A DNA stretch of 64,000 nt, from positions 4,340,001-4,404,000 of the forward strand of contig NC_048555.1 in NCBI RefSeq assembly GCF_902806685.2, given 5' to 3'. Position numbers and translations under genes: made by a program. This stretch comes from Maniola hyperantus (taxonomy: Eukaryota > Arthropoda > Insecta > Lepidoptera > Nymphalidae). This document shows positions 39,947 through 50,251 of the stretch, piece after piece. The notes below the pieces were generated by a model. It saw only the letters and a program-made list of their open reading frames with translations. It ran no database searches and was not told where the DNA came from. The stretch's first letter is position 1, and the number at the start of each line of letters is the position of its first letter.

Positions 39947-40957
39947 AAGTATTTATCTGAGTATGGATCTGTATATTGTTTCTGTAATAAAATAGCTAGT
40001 ACAAACGTTTTACAAGCTGAAATCGCCTGGCAATCGGAGTAACAGCTCAGCTCGGTAAAACAGGGAAAATGCTGATGAGGCGGCAGTTACGATTTGTTTA
40101 AGCCACGTTTAAGGAAGGAGTACAAATAAGAACGAATGCGATTGTAAGTACTCAGAGCGTCTCTACGAATTTATTTCGCTAAGGAACATGAAAGCTGATG
40201 ACTTTATTTTATTGCTGACACGTTTGTACTTCTACTTTTGAAACTGAAGTATAATAATTATTTAGGTGTTAATCTATGTACCTACATTAAATTTAATTAT
40301 ACTTTTTCTTTCAGAAAATTAATTTACTCATCAAAATGTACCTAAAGGATATTTTATACTATGTAAGGTTTCAATCATGTTTAAATTTTTTACCGCTTTG
40401 TAGGCGTAACTAATATGTATATTATGTATACTCAAGCCAAATTACAACTTTCTAATACTAAGAGTCTCTGAGCTAAGCCGCGGATGGACGGACGGACAGA
40501 CGGACATGGTGAAACTATAAGCGCTTTGACTGCTGAACCCTAAATATGAATTTTGGCTATCTTACAACTATCACGTATATTTCACACCAGTATTAATATC
40601 TTTGAAGGTAAAATATTAACATATCAGAGCAGCCTGAGCCTACCGAGCCCAAATTAAATTCTGTAAAGTACTGACGCGGCAGAATTCAGCATGTTACTAG
40701 TTCCCTAGCGAAATAAGTTTGCAGAGGCGCGGCACGTCCCATTGCGTTCTCTCATATTCGTACCCTTCCCCGAACGTGGATCAAACAAATTGCAGACTCT
40801 TACTAACATTTTCCCGATGTTTACTGAATACCCATATTCCTTTTATATACGAGTAAATACGGTAGATAACATAATAGAATTAGGGTTTTCTTAGTCGTGG
40901 TTTATATGTTTATCTAGTAGCAACAAGTTGCTTTCTAACACAATATTTCTATGCATC
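39947..40957. other. Intron sequence, nothing recognised
   Basis: About 1 kb without a gene. GGATGGACGGACGGACAGAC at 40480-40500 suggests a remnant of a GACA/GACG-bearing repeat. Confidence 0.4.
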
Positions 40958-41145
40958 ATTAAATGCTAAAGTATGTTTGCTTGTTAGTTCGTTGGTGTGT
41001 CCCTCGATCACGTTGCAACGAAGCAACGGATGATCGTGATTTTTCGCATGGGTAAAGCTAAAGACCTGAGGAGGGACATAGTCTACTTTTTATCCCTGAA
41101 AACCTTTTAAAAGTCTAAATCCACGCGGACAAAGTCGCAGGCACT
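40958..41145 (+). mobile_element. Helitron-like element, H-GTTTG family, degenerate
   Basis: TAAATGCTAAAGTATGTTTG, GTGTGTCCCTCGATCACG, GCAACGAAGCAACGGATG and CCTGAGGAGGGACATAGTC follow family order. It ends CCACGCGGACAAAGTCGCAG, GCACTATTA with the tip mutated. Confidence 0.7.
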
Positions 41146-41398
41146 ATTACTTTTTAACACTTCAAATACTCACTAGATTTCAACAATTATCGATAGTTTG
41201 CATCCTGGAAAGTATTCCTATGAGGTAATAAGAATATCTAAATCCATAGAAGTTGCTGGCAAAAACGTTTGTCATAATAAAAGCTTCGAGCTTCAGAAAT
41301 ATTGCCGAGCTTCTTATCGACAGTTTTAAAAACTTGCAGCTTACTTCAAATGCAATTTCTAATTTACAATTCCAATAGAAAGAATAAATTCGTTAACA
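41146..41398. other. Intron sequence, nothing recognised
   Basis: Short stretch between repeats; no gene or repeat recognised. Confidence 0.35.
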
Positions 41399-41650
41399 TT
41401 TTTAGGGTTCCGTACCAGAAGGATGCCAACGGGACCCTATTACTAAGCCTCCGCTGTCCGTCTGTCCGTCCGTCTGTCAGCGGGCTGTATCTCATGAACA
41501 TTGATAGTTAGAGAGTTGAAATTTGCACACAATGTGTATTTCTATTGCCGCTATAACAACAAATAGGTAATAATAATTTAAAAATAGCCGCCATAAAAAA
41601 AGTTCTATTTTGTAGAGTGGTACGGAATCCTTCCTCGTTCGTATTTTATT
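41399..41650 (+). repeat. PRC-family interspersed repeat
   Basis: Starts TTTTTAGGGTTCCGTACC, continues GGGACCCTATTACTAAGCCT, CGCTGTCCGTCTGTCCGTC and AATGTGTATTTCTATTGCCG. It ends GTACGGAATCCTTCCTCG. Structure matches 20957-21230. Confidence 0.75.
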
Positions 41651-42206
41651 TTATTAAATGGTGAAGAGTTCAAATGTCGGCTTTAGAATTCTGAGCAACA
41701 AGTCGACCACTAATCAGATAAGGGCTGTCAGGGCAACACCGGTCACTTTCCCAAGCAAATGTTGCTGCCGTGTGGTAAGCAAATAATGATTTTCTGTTAA
41801 CAGACAAACTTGACTTAAAATAGATCGATGTGATAAACTATATTTTATGTATTTCGCAGTTGTTTATAAAAGTATGCTCTCTTATTATGTGATTGATATC
41901 TTTGTAAGCAATTTTCATGTGAAAAAAGCTTTTATTTTCTCAAAGGAATAACTAATTAAATAAGTATAAATAACTAGGTATCTATTCACGTGCGCAGACA
42001 CATACACATTACACACACACACACAACTGCGTCTTCAGTGCTTCGCACTTCGCACACAAGTGTGAACTTCGTCTGCGTGTCCGATTCGCACTTGACCGGT
42101 TTTCTTAAAATAATATGTGTGTAAGTTATCCCTACGGTAACACCAATATCTATAAATGTATCTAATTATGTACTAGACTAGCATATGCATAAGCTAGACT
42201 ACAGAA
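41651..42206. other. Intron sequence with a CA run and PRC end
   Basis: No gene recognised. There is a CA run at 42010-42024. A PRC-family end lies at 42054-42106 (TCTGCGTGTCCGATTCGCAC, TTGACCGGTTTTCTT). Confidence 0.45.
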
Positions 42207-42400
42207 ACAACAGAAATTTCAAATCCCTGTTTTACCCCTTCAGGGATTGAATTTTCAAAAATCCTTTCTTAGCGGATGTCTACGTCATAATTACTATTCG
42301 CATGTAAAGTTTCAGCCCAATCCGTGCAGTGCGTGCGTTTGAGCTGTGCATTGATAGATCAGTGAGTCAGTCAGTCAGCTTTTCCTTTTATATAGACTTA
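42207..42400 (-). mobile_element. Helitron-like element, H-GACT family
   Basis: Plus strand contains GAAATTTCAAATCCCTGTTT, CCCCTTCAGGGATTGAATTT, CTTTCTTAGCGGATGTCTAC and TTTGAGCTGTGCATTGATAG. It ends AGTCAGTCAGTCAGCTTTTC and CTTTTATATAGA. The CTAG-bearing end is missing. Confidence 0.7.
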
Positions 42401-43204
42401 ATCAAATGAGGCAAAACTCATGGTAAACTATATACATATAATATCATATTTCTATATAAGTATCCTACTTTTAAATCAATTTAACAGAAATTACAGAAGC
42501 CATAACATTTAATGTAGGTACATAATAATATAATATGTTTTTCTTGTTATGTCATTCATTACTTTTTATGACATAATTCCGGGACACTTGTTCGGTTCTC
42601 GACTGGTCGAATGTCTGCTGAATTGCCACTTGTCTTCCCAACGAGAGTTTTATTGAAATTCTTGTATTCGCAAAGGTGAAAATGAAATACGGATTTATGA
42701 AAAAAAAATCACGACATTGCTTTACCACAATGGAATCTTGGTATCAAATACTTTCAATCTTTTATCCAATATCCAAAAATATTACTAGAAATATTTCATT
42801 TATTATAGGAAAAGTTTATTTGTTACGTAACTAATTAAATAATACTAAGGTACTTATTTTCAGAAGCAATCATTTTTAATCTATTGCCAAAAAGGAGGAA
42901 ATTTTCATATCGGCGTGTTTTTTTTCTTGTATAAATACAGTTAGCATCCAACTAGTTTTTCCATGATGATTCATTGACTTATTTTATGAAAACACTTTTC
43001 CTTAATTGACTTCGAACCTTTGAAAAGTTCTGGAGATCGTCCCTAAAAAAATTTCGACAAAGTCGACGCATGAGTGTGTAAACAGCATTTACAGAGTTTA
43101 TTATTTATCTCCGAATTCCCACTCCTTAGCCGTGATTTTGCAGAATAGTACTTACCCAGTTATTCACCAAAGCCATAGGGACTTTTATTTTCCAATTGTA
43201 ATTT
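42401..43204. other. Intron sequence, nothing recognised
   Basis: About 800 bp without a recognised gene or shared repeat. Confidence 0.4.
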
Positions 43205-43276
43205 GATGTTCACATCAAAATATTAAAAAAACTTGTAACTACTTACAAGTTTTTTTAATATTTTGATGTGAACATC
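43205..43276. repeat. Perfect palindrome 1: 34-bp stem, CTAC loop
   Basis: Left arm 43205-43238 (from GATGTTCACATC to CTTGTAA), loop CTAC (43239-43242), right arm 43243-43276 exactly complementary. No mismatch in 34 bp. One base separates it from palindrome 2. Confidence 0.97.
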
Positions 43277-43277
43277 G

Positions 43278-43331
43278 TGGCGTGGTGTTTACGCACCAAC
43301 ATCTACATGTTGGTGCGTAAACACCACGCCA
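43278..43331. repeat. Perfect palindrome 2: 25-bp stem, CTAC loop
   Basis: Left arm 43278-43302 (from TGGCGTGGTG to CACCAACAT), loop CTAC (43303-43306), right arm 43307-43331 exactly complementary. It has the same 4-nt loop as palindrome 1 and immediate adjacency. GTAAGTAGT at 43341-43349 is the complement of the ACTACTTAC around the first loop. Confidence 0.97.
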
Positions 43332-44957
43332 ACACTATCTATGTAAGTAGTCTACGCTACGGGCATGCCTTACACAAAGAAAAGCGTCCTCACTTTTTAA
43401 AATACGGATGTCCAAGCTTTGCCTATCTGGAGTTTTATAATATCTTCTTCTAGTATTAAGAATGTAAACGGGCAGTTTCTGCCCGTAAACGGATTATAGA
43501 GCAGTCCACTGATATTGAAATTTTCATATTCAAATGCACATACTTGACACAGATACGTGTTAAACTATTACATTATGTACCTATGCTAGAATCTCCGCTG
43601 CGCTTTCCATTAAAAAAACATGATTATTTAATATGCAAAAGTGCCACTAAGTTACGTCACTACGGAAACGTATTTTGCTCTATATAAATATAGAAAAGCG
43701 ACACTTATGAATAATTCACACCCGGCGCGATACACCTTACAATGCACTAGAGGGCATATGAATGTGTAGGTATACTTAGTTTTCCATAGTTCGCTTAAAA
43801 GATAAACAAATCTTAGATACCTCTGAGAAATGCGTAGGTAAGCGATGCTATTTCTGGAATTAGGTTTTCCACTCGTATCATGATATTTTCAATGTCAGCT
43901 TGCATTAACAAGTGACGGAGCTAAATATGGTGAGATTTGTAACAAAGTTCGTCATTTTTCAAGCTATTTCCATATTCGGTTTTCAGTTTAAAATGAAGAA
44001 ATGCGTGTTTCAAGATTTTTAGAATTTTCTCCCCCTCACAAAATTCCACTTGAGCGAAGCTGCCCCGGTCAACTAATTACCTATATTTTAAGCTAGTAAA
44101 AAGTATGGCTAATGGAAAACACAAAGTTATTGGGATAACATTAGAGGCATGGCTATGGCCAGGGGGCGCGGGATTAGCACCAATCCCGCAGGATTGAAAA
44201 CACTGCTGGATTGCAATCCCTAGTTAAAAGGATGACGAACAGCAAATGCAAATTTCTTGCAGCAAATTAAGAAACAGCTGTTGCAATACTACAAATAGTC
44301 GCGTTCGTAGTTCATACGTAAAAGTCTTGTTATAGGCTATTAAATTGCTAGCACAATAAGTAGCGGCTATAAAGCCAAGCTTTCCACTTTACGACTGCTG
44401 GTCAAGAATAACGACTTTGTGGTTAATATTTAAACAAATTGAACATTAGCTTTTATGTCGTGCATTAGGTTATTCGAAACGAAAACTTCCAATATTATGT
44501 TCCTATTGATGTTTTGTTTTAAAAATTATGAACTTGAGTTCACAAACAAGTGTAACAGTAGACTATAGGAAGCATGTAAAATATTTATGGTAACTGTTAC
44601 TTACTGAAGTAAATAGTAGAATTTTTACTATTATATAAAATTAGATTTCATAAATTGTGACTGTCCTTTTATACGTACTGTATAAAAGCCCTTTAAAAAT
44701 AAATAAAGATATTAAAAAGTATATTTCTATTTATATCAACATTTATACTTACTGAATTCAAATTTATCAAAAACTGCACACGACGTGCACGCAAAAATAC
44801 CTTGCAAATTTATCTCGATGTGCCAACATAATAGCCCACATTAGATTCTAATTCGTAACACGTGTTATGGATTCAGTTTTTATCCATCTTATTATCTTAC
44901 TTAAGCACTAACTACAATAATTACTAAGTACTTAATTAGAATTTGAAAATGACTAAC
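43332..44957. other. First part of the long channel intron
   Basis: No gene or clear repeat recognised in 1.6 kb of minus-strand intron next to the exon 1 donor (GTTAGT, 44957-44952). The open frame at 43268-43453 only reflects the palindromes. Confidence 0.45.
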
Positions 44958-45422
44958 CTCATCGTAAATGAAATTGTCGATCTCCTCGAGCGGGCGTCCG
45001 TACAGCTTGGGCGGGAAGGGTTCAAACTTCCTCGGCAGCCGCGCTCCGTCTTCCACGCTGAGCCGGCGCCGAGGCATGAACCCAAACTCCCGCACGAGCT
45101 GCGCGCCGCGCGAGCCGGCTCGCTTGGCGGACTCGCGCGTGAACGGGGTGACGACCGCCCGCGGCTCCCCGTCGCTGCGCTTCACCGGCTCCGAGAACGT
45201 GACGTCGAGGGCGATCCGCAGCTCCTCGCGCCGGGGCCGCTCCTCGGGCGCGTCGAGCGCATCGCGGGACTGCGACGCCACGAGCGGCGCCGCCGCCTCC
45301 GGGTGCGTGGCCTCGAGCGTCCGCACGATCTCCCCCAGCAGACGCGAGCCGTCGATCTCTTCTCCGGGCGAGTTAAGCGGCGCCGGCGGCGGGAACGACA
45401 GCCGCCTCTCGTCCTCCTCCAT
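44958..45422 (-). CDS. NaCP60E: DSC1/NaCP60E-type cation channel, coding exon 1
   Basis: 155 codons from ATG (45422) to G-A-G before a GTTAGT donor. This is the cytoplasmic N-terminal tail of a four-domain voltage-gated channel. It shows the P-F-T-R-E-S motif shared with sodium-channel N-termini, R-L-P-R-K-F-E-P-F-P-P-K-L-Y-G and P-L-E-E-I-D-N-F-I-Y-D-E. These are characteristic of insect BSC1/DSC1 channels, and phase 0 joins exactly to exon 2 at 489. GC content is far above the surrounding AT-rich DNA. The start has a good context (G at -3 and +4) and is the first ATG of this frame. Upstream UTR exons or the promoter could lie beyond. Confidence 0.9.
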
Positions 45423-45426
45423 GCCG

Positions 45427-45438
45427 CTACGAGCCCAT
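45427..45438 (-). promoter_or_regulatory. Tiny upstream ORF before the channel start
   Basis: ATG GGC TCG TAG ends 4 nt before the main ATG (45422). If the 5' UTR includes this region, ribosomes would meet this 3-residue uORF first and reach the channel ATG by leaky scanning or reinitiation. Sequence fact; the regulatory role is inferred. Confidence 0.55.
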
Positions 45439-46030
45439 CGCCCCGGCCGGCTCTATTTACGGACCGATGACGCCATTCTCACGTGATACTGCCACCTGTA
45501 GACAAGATAAAGTTTAAAACTAAAATCCGACTGTCTACTTCTACACTAATAATAATAATAAGAGGTAAAGTTTATGAGTTAAGTATTGCGTATGTTACCC
45601 AGACCATAATAACGAATTGATTTTCTCCTCCTTTATCAAAATTGACTCAGTATTTTAGACACCACGGCATCTATGATCGCATATAAAATCTGCTAAAATC
45701 ATAAACCCTTTCTTTTGGCTCTGCCGTAGTCGGGTTTTAAAACATATCGTAAATCACGCGTGTCGGTTTAAAATGGTTTGTTTACGGGATTCAACGTCCG
45801 TTTTCGTTAGTTATTTCGTAGAATACGGCCATTAAGGCACGTTTTGTTGCGCTGGATGGATGATTTATCGAATGTAAAGTATCATTAAAAACGTTTGCAG
45901 TGGCTGTGTAGTTTTTATTTCTGTTTTCGGGTAATTTTTTAGCCTTTATTTATTGGAAAGCACTAAAGTATTCAGAATTTCCACCCGTAGATCATTAGTG
46001 GTACGGACCTACGTAGCACTTCATGTTTCA
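45439..46030. other. Upstream region of the channel start
   Basis: Presumed 5' UTR, upstream intron or promoter of the channel. GC-rich to about 45480, then AT-rich. An acceptor-like TCTTGTCTACAG (minus, around 45508-45497) could mark an upstream intron boundary. No promoter element can be asserted. Confidence 0.35.
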
Positions 46031-46100
46031 TTAGCTGATGCCCGCGACTTCGTCCACGTGGAGTCAGGTTTTTAAAAATCCCGTGGGAACTCTTTCGATC
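46031..46100 (-). mobile_element. Helitron-like 3' end fragment
   Basis: Plus strand: TTAGCTGATGCCCGCGACTT, CGTCCACGTGGAGTCAGG and AATCCCGTGGGAACTCTTTC. Only the shared 3' end of the Helitron-like families is present, so the family cannot be decided. Confidence 0.65.
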
Positions 46101-46616
46101 GTTCGCAGTAAAATCGCTTGCAGTACAGTAGTCAGTATCGACTATTTCGGCATTAATGACTAAAAACTGAACCACAAAGCTCATCTAGAATAAATTACTT
46201 AGTTAATGGACTTGTCAAAACCCAGTTTCAGCTGCATACCTAACAGATTACTTTTCAGATTCATCTTTTCGACATACGATTCTCAGCGAGTTGTGTAAAG
46301 CGATAGGAAAATTGCCTGACAAGAAATGGATCAATCAATGCTGTTGAGCGAACAATACGAGAACAATGCCATATAGCTAAATGAAGAGAAAACAAATGAA
46401 AAAACCGATCTTGTCTGCGCTTAAAATAAATATAAAGATTTTCACTTTATCACACTTTCCGTTGACAGCGTTGATATTTTTTTTGTTACAGTTTAACTGT
46501 GAAATGACTGACTATAATACCTATTGTATGAAATTGCATTTGTATCTGTTAGTTACTCCATCGGTATTTACAAAGTGTTTTCAACTGACTATATTGAAAT
46601 TAGTACATAATAATAT
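46101..46616. other. Upstream sequence, nothing recognised
   Basis: About 515 bp; the open frame 46381-46689 runs into a Helitron-like copy and shows no protein family. Confidence 0.4.
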
Positions 46617-46788
46617 AACTGCCCGCAACCTCATCCGCGTGGATTCAGATTTTTTAATAATTCAGTGGGAAATTAATTTTCCAGGATAAAGCCTTTGTCC
46701 GTCTCCGGGATACAAGCTATTTCTGTACGAAGTTTCGTCAAAAACTGTTAAAAGGCTGGACCTTGAAAATGTAACAGACAGAGAAAGA
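46617..46788 (-). mobile_element. Helitron-like element, H-GTCT family, split by LTR element
   Basis: Plus strand CTGCCCGCAACCTCATCCGC, GTCCGTCTCCGGGATACAAG and AATGTAACAGACAGAG belong to the H-GTCT family. The expected far end (ACACACTTTCGCATTAC, then TATTATTATG) appears at 57424-57455, beyond the LTR retrotransposon. A 60-bp A/T-rich insert (46789-46849, with TTCATTTTATTGTACATC, like a LINE 3' end) lies before the LTR. Confidence 0.75.
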
Positions 46789-46853
46789 AATGAAATGAAA
46801 ATTCATTTTATTGTACATCAATAAAATTACACATAACAATAAAAAACAGCCAT

Positions 46854-49673
46854 TGTTGTAGGCACCTTCACGGCATCACCAAAATAGAAACATTATTTTA
46901 TTATTTTACTGAGTTCCTAGAAAGGCATTCGTATAATGCTGTCGGCAATAACTTATCTTTTTTTTTTTTCGCTGCCTTCTAGAAATTCTAATGAACAAAA
47001 AACATTTTAGTACTCTATACGCAGACAAACAAAAAATAAGAAACGGCCAAAGTGATTCGTTCCCATAGCAATAAATAACGGGCAAGGCGCCATAAAGCGA
47101 TAGTTCTGAATACAGTTTTTACGCTCGAGGGTACGAAAATGCGAAACAGATGCTGGTCCAGATTTTACCATTGCAACTAGAGAATTTTTTCTGCCGAGTG
47201 ACTTTTGTTGACAGAGAAGGCGATAGTTTGGAGGAAGTGAGAGGGGACAAACTCGGAAGCGGGGGAGACGACAGGCAAGGGGGAGCGCAGGAGTCGCACA
47301 GGACAGTTCGAATCAACCTCGCAAAGGGGACAGAAGTGTGACGTGTGACGCGGGAGTGCCACGACGAAGCTCTACGTTTCCGAGCGGCCTTCCTTCCTTA
47401 AAATCTCTTTGTTTAACGAGTTTGTCCGGGTACCTTTTATCCTTAATATCTGTATAAAGTCGATAAGTGGAAATTAATTAAAGCCAGTGTTAAGCAAGAC
47501 GGTCTACACTTTCCAGTCTATGGGTAATGTACAACTTAAACTGTCTTATTATGTAATATCCGAGGATCTCTTAAAATTACAACATATAATTGCTTGCCGG
47601 AATTAAATATAGAACGTGATTTTCAAAGTAATAGAAGCGAGTATACTATCGACATGGATAATAAATTACCTCTACAAGTCTGGAATGGCTTAGATCAAAT
47701 TTGTCTGAGCTTATTTCTAATCTTCTTAATACTGCTGGCTTGTATAATGTTCAAGGAAGCATGGGTCAAGTGTACCCAATGGGTTAGTGGTTACAGACCT
47801 AGCCGCGATCCGGAAATACCTAACATAGAAATGTTAAATTTGTGAAAGCCAAGATAGGTTGCTTTTACGATGTCCTCGGATATGATTATTATGTTCGCTG
47901 TAATAAAACATGTCTGTATTTCGTGTCTCCATGAGTTGTAAAAAGGTTCCGTAAGACTGTAGCTTATAGACTGTACTTCTAAGATTATTGTACATAATTG
48001 TAATTTAGTTATACAATGTGTATATAACATCAGCCCAAGGGTTTTTTGTTGGCACTCTATTTTCCCTTGAAAATGTAGCATGGCTTTTGAATAGAGTGCC
48101 TGACCATTAGAGGAATAACATAAAAGGCTTTTCTTCAAATGGTCAGAGTAGAGTTTTGCTCCATCAGAGATTTGACTAATACATTTAACAAAGTAAAGTA
48201 CAATAAATAGATTTTGAATTAACCAACCTCTTTCATTTATTATAATATTAGTCTGGTTTTTCAAAAGAGGTCAAGAGATAAGGGGCTACATCGATCTATG
48301 GTCTGAGTCAAACAAGAGATTAAATTATAGCTCAATGTAATAATATTATTACTACCTACCTATGTGATATGAGCCCTTACCGCTTGACGCTTTCGTGAAA
48401 TGAGTTACCCTACCTAGCATTATAGAGACAATAGACAGTGTGAAACAATAGACGAGAGGAACTAACTACCTCTTTGCCACACAAGGTTCATTTCTTTCTT
48501 AGAATTATTGATGAACTTAACCTCATACTAACCCGAGGATAAAGAGCTATTTCCAATACCTTCCATAGCTAGTTAATACAGGAATAGGTCTCTGTAGATA
48601 TCTTAATCTAGACAAGATAGAATGCTATCACCTTAGTAAGCTACCGTTTGCAAATACTGTACTAGCACATAATTTAAATTGCTAGCTTTAGTACGAGACA
48701 ACGACATTGAAACGAGAGGAGGATCTAGCTGCTGTTGGAGACTTCAATGAGGTGAAAGTGCTAAGTAAACATACTTTTCATCTGAGTCTAAGTACATAAC
48801 GGGGCGAATGGCATTTGGTATAGTGACAACATATATATATACATATCGTCTTACCTTTGGGTTCGACTATCATAGCTTGGCTGTTCCTGATGGGCAACCG
48901 CTAGCGGCATCGTCTGGGCATACCAAACACGCCCTCCCCAGCGCGAATGAGTTGGTTCGACCTGACTTGGCCAAGTCAAAAACCATACCATAACAATTTA
49001 TATATATATCAAAATCCATGGTACATGGGGCGGGCTCTAAGCCCACATAGTTAGCTCCTGGCACTAGTTGTCAGTCGAGGATATAACCGCTTCTCAGCGT
49101 GATAAAAGGACCAACTCTGTGCAGCCCCCATAACTTGATATCAAGGCTGTTTTAACAGCGTAGGGATAATCTCAATGCTACGGGACGATGGTTAGAATGG
49201 GCTAGAGACTAGAATTTCTAGTCTAGCACTTGGGCGGCATAATTATCTCCCTCATCCCGTTTCGGAAAACCCTAATTTCATACTTGTTCGATCAGCCTTA
49301 GTCTTACGCTTGCGCGAGATCTAATTGGCAAAATTCATTAAATAACATCGCGAGTACCTATAATGGGACGGGACGAAAAAAGCCAACCACTGTTTACCCC
49401 AGGAACCCAGCTATTTTGAAAAGGAATTCTAACGAATTCACAAAGGAAAGTACCGCCAAGGTACCTGAATGCATTCGCTCACTGTTATTGTACTGTGACA
49501 TGATCGGTACACTACCGAGCACCGACCTATTATTTTACGAAAAAGGGGATTTAGTTACTATCTATCATACTGACTAGATTGATTAGCCACTTGATTAACT
49601 TTGAACGAAGTACATGTCCTTCCATTTTTTGTTTGAAAAGAAAATTTGACGATCACGCATCCGGGCCACCACA
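46854..49673 (+). repeat. 5' long terminal repeat, 2.82 kb
   Basis: Direct repeat of 54601-57419. The only differences I noticed are one T in a T-run (12 versus 11, at 46958-46969) and one transition (G at 48943, A at 56689). It is unusually long for this superfamily. It contains AATAAA-type signals (near 47900), short AT-dinucleotide runs (48829-48838) and an inverted AGACTAGAA/TTCTAGTCT motif at about 49206-49224. A small membrane-protein-like ORF lies at 47654-47845. Confidence 0.95.
47654..47845 (+). CDS. LTR-embedded ORF, putative small membrane protein
   Basis: 63 codons from ATG; the frame is open upstream to a TTG at 47594. The product would have one strongly hydrophobic segment (C-L-S-L-F-L-I-F-L-I-L-L-A-C-I-M-F) followed by a polar C-terminal tail with W and R residues. 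It lies in element sense orientation inside the LTR and is unchanged in the 3' LTR (55400-55591). It could be the C-terminal remnant of an envelope-like gene captured in the LTR, or a chance ORF. No family recognised. Confidence 0.4.
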   Translation: MDNKLPLQVWNGLDQICLSLFLIFLILLACIMFKEAWVKCTQWVSGYRPSRDPEIPNIEMLNL

Positions 49674-50251
49674 GAAAATGGTACCGCAAGACCAGGATCC
49701 AGATACGTATTCGAAATAACGATACGACTGGATATAAATAAAAAATATATATATATATATATGATATACACAACGTAGAAACAGTAGGGACCATTTGCAA
49801 ACAACATATGGAGAGACAAAATACAGATTGCATGTTATTACATATATAATGATTATGCTTAGAAATGTACAATTTACAGGAATTTCCAACAAGCTGGTGT
49901 ACTTGTCATTTTAATTATAATGTATTATAACATTTACAAGCTATCCTAGGATATAGGGGGAGCATAAAGAAGCTGCATATCTTATATAAGATGTATCTAT
50001 TACAGGATCATTAAGGAGCGGCGGTACCCAGGAACCTGTTTCCTTGCTTAACCCTAGACTAAGCTTTATCTATACTTAAGATTATTATTACATCTGTAAC
50101 TTCGCCAACTCCAAGCGTAAACACTGTACTCAACTTACCCAACTACTAACAAAGTAGGCGTGAGTAAACGGACAAACCGAACTTTGTCGGAGTAACGGAA
50201 CCGCCGGGCAACAGTAGAGCAATTTTAAAGAGAATATAATAACAAATAGTT
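49674..50251 (+). other. LTR element leader with probable primer-binding site
   Basis: Untranslated leader between LTR and gag. TGGTACCGCAAGACC starts 5 nt after the LTR (49679) and is a candidate tRNA primer-binding site because it begins TGG; I cannot name the tRNA. An AT-dinucleotide run lies near 49746-49761. Confidence 0.5.

Noticed and set aside
43205..43331. Pre-miRNA interpretation of the twin palindromes
   Set aside because: Perfect stems with 4-nt loops and no bulges are not typical of insect pre-miRNAs; a template-switch origin fits better.
44943..45486. Long plus-strand open frames over the channel exon 1
   Set aside because: These are GC-rich shadow frames opposite the real minus-strand exon, which has the channel motifs and correct splice donor.
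47791..48264. 157-codon open frame antisense in both LTRs
   Set aside because: Starts with TTG, has no recognisable domain and runs against the element's sense strand. Its identity in both LTRs only reflects LTR identity.
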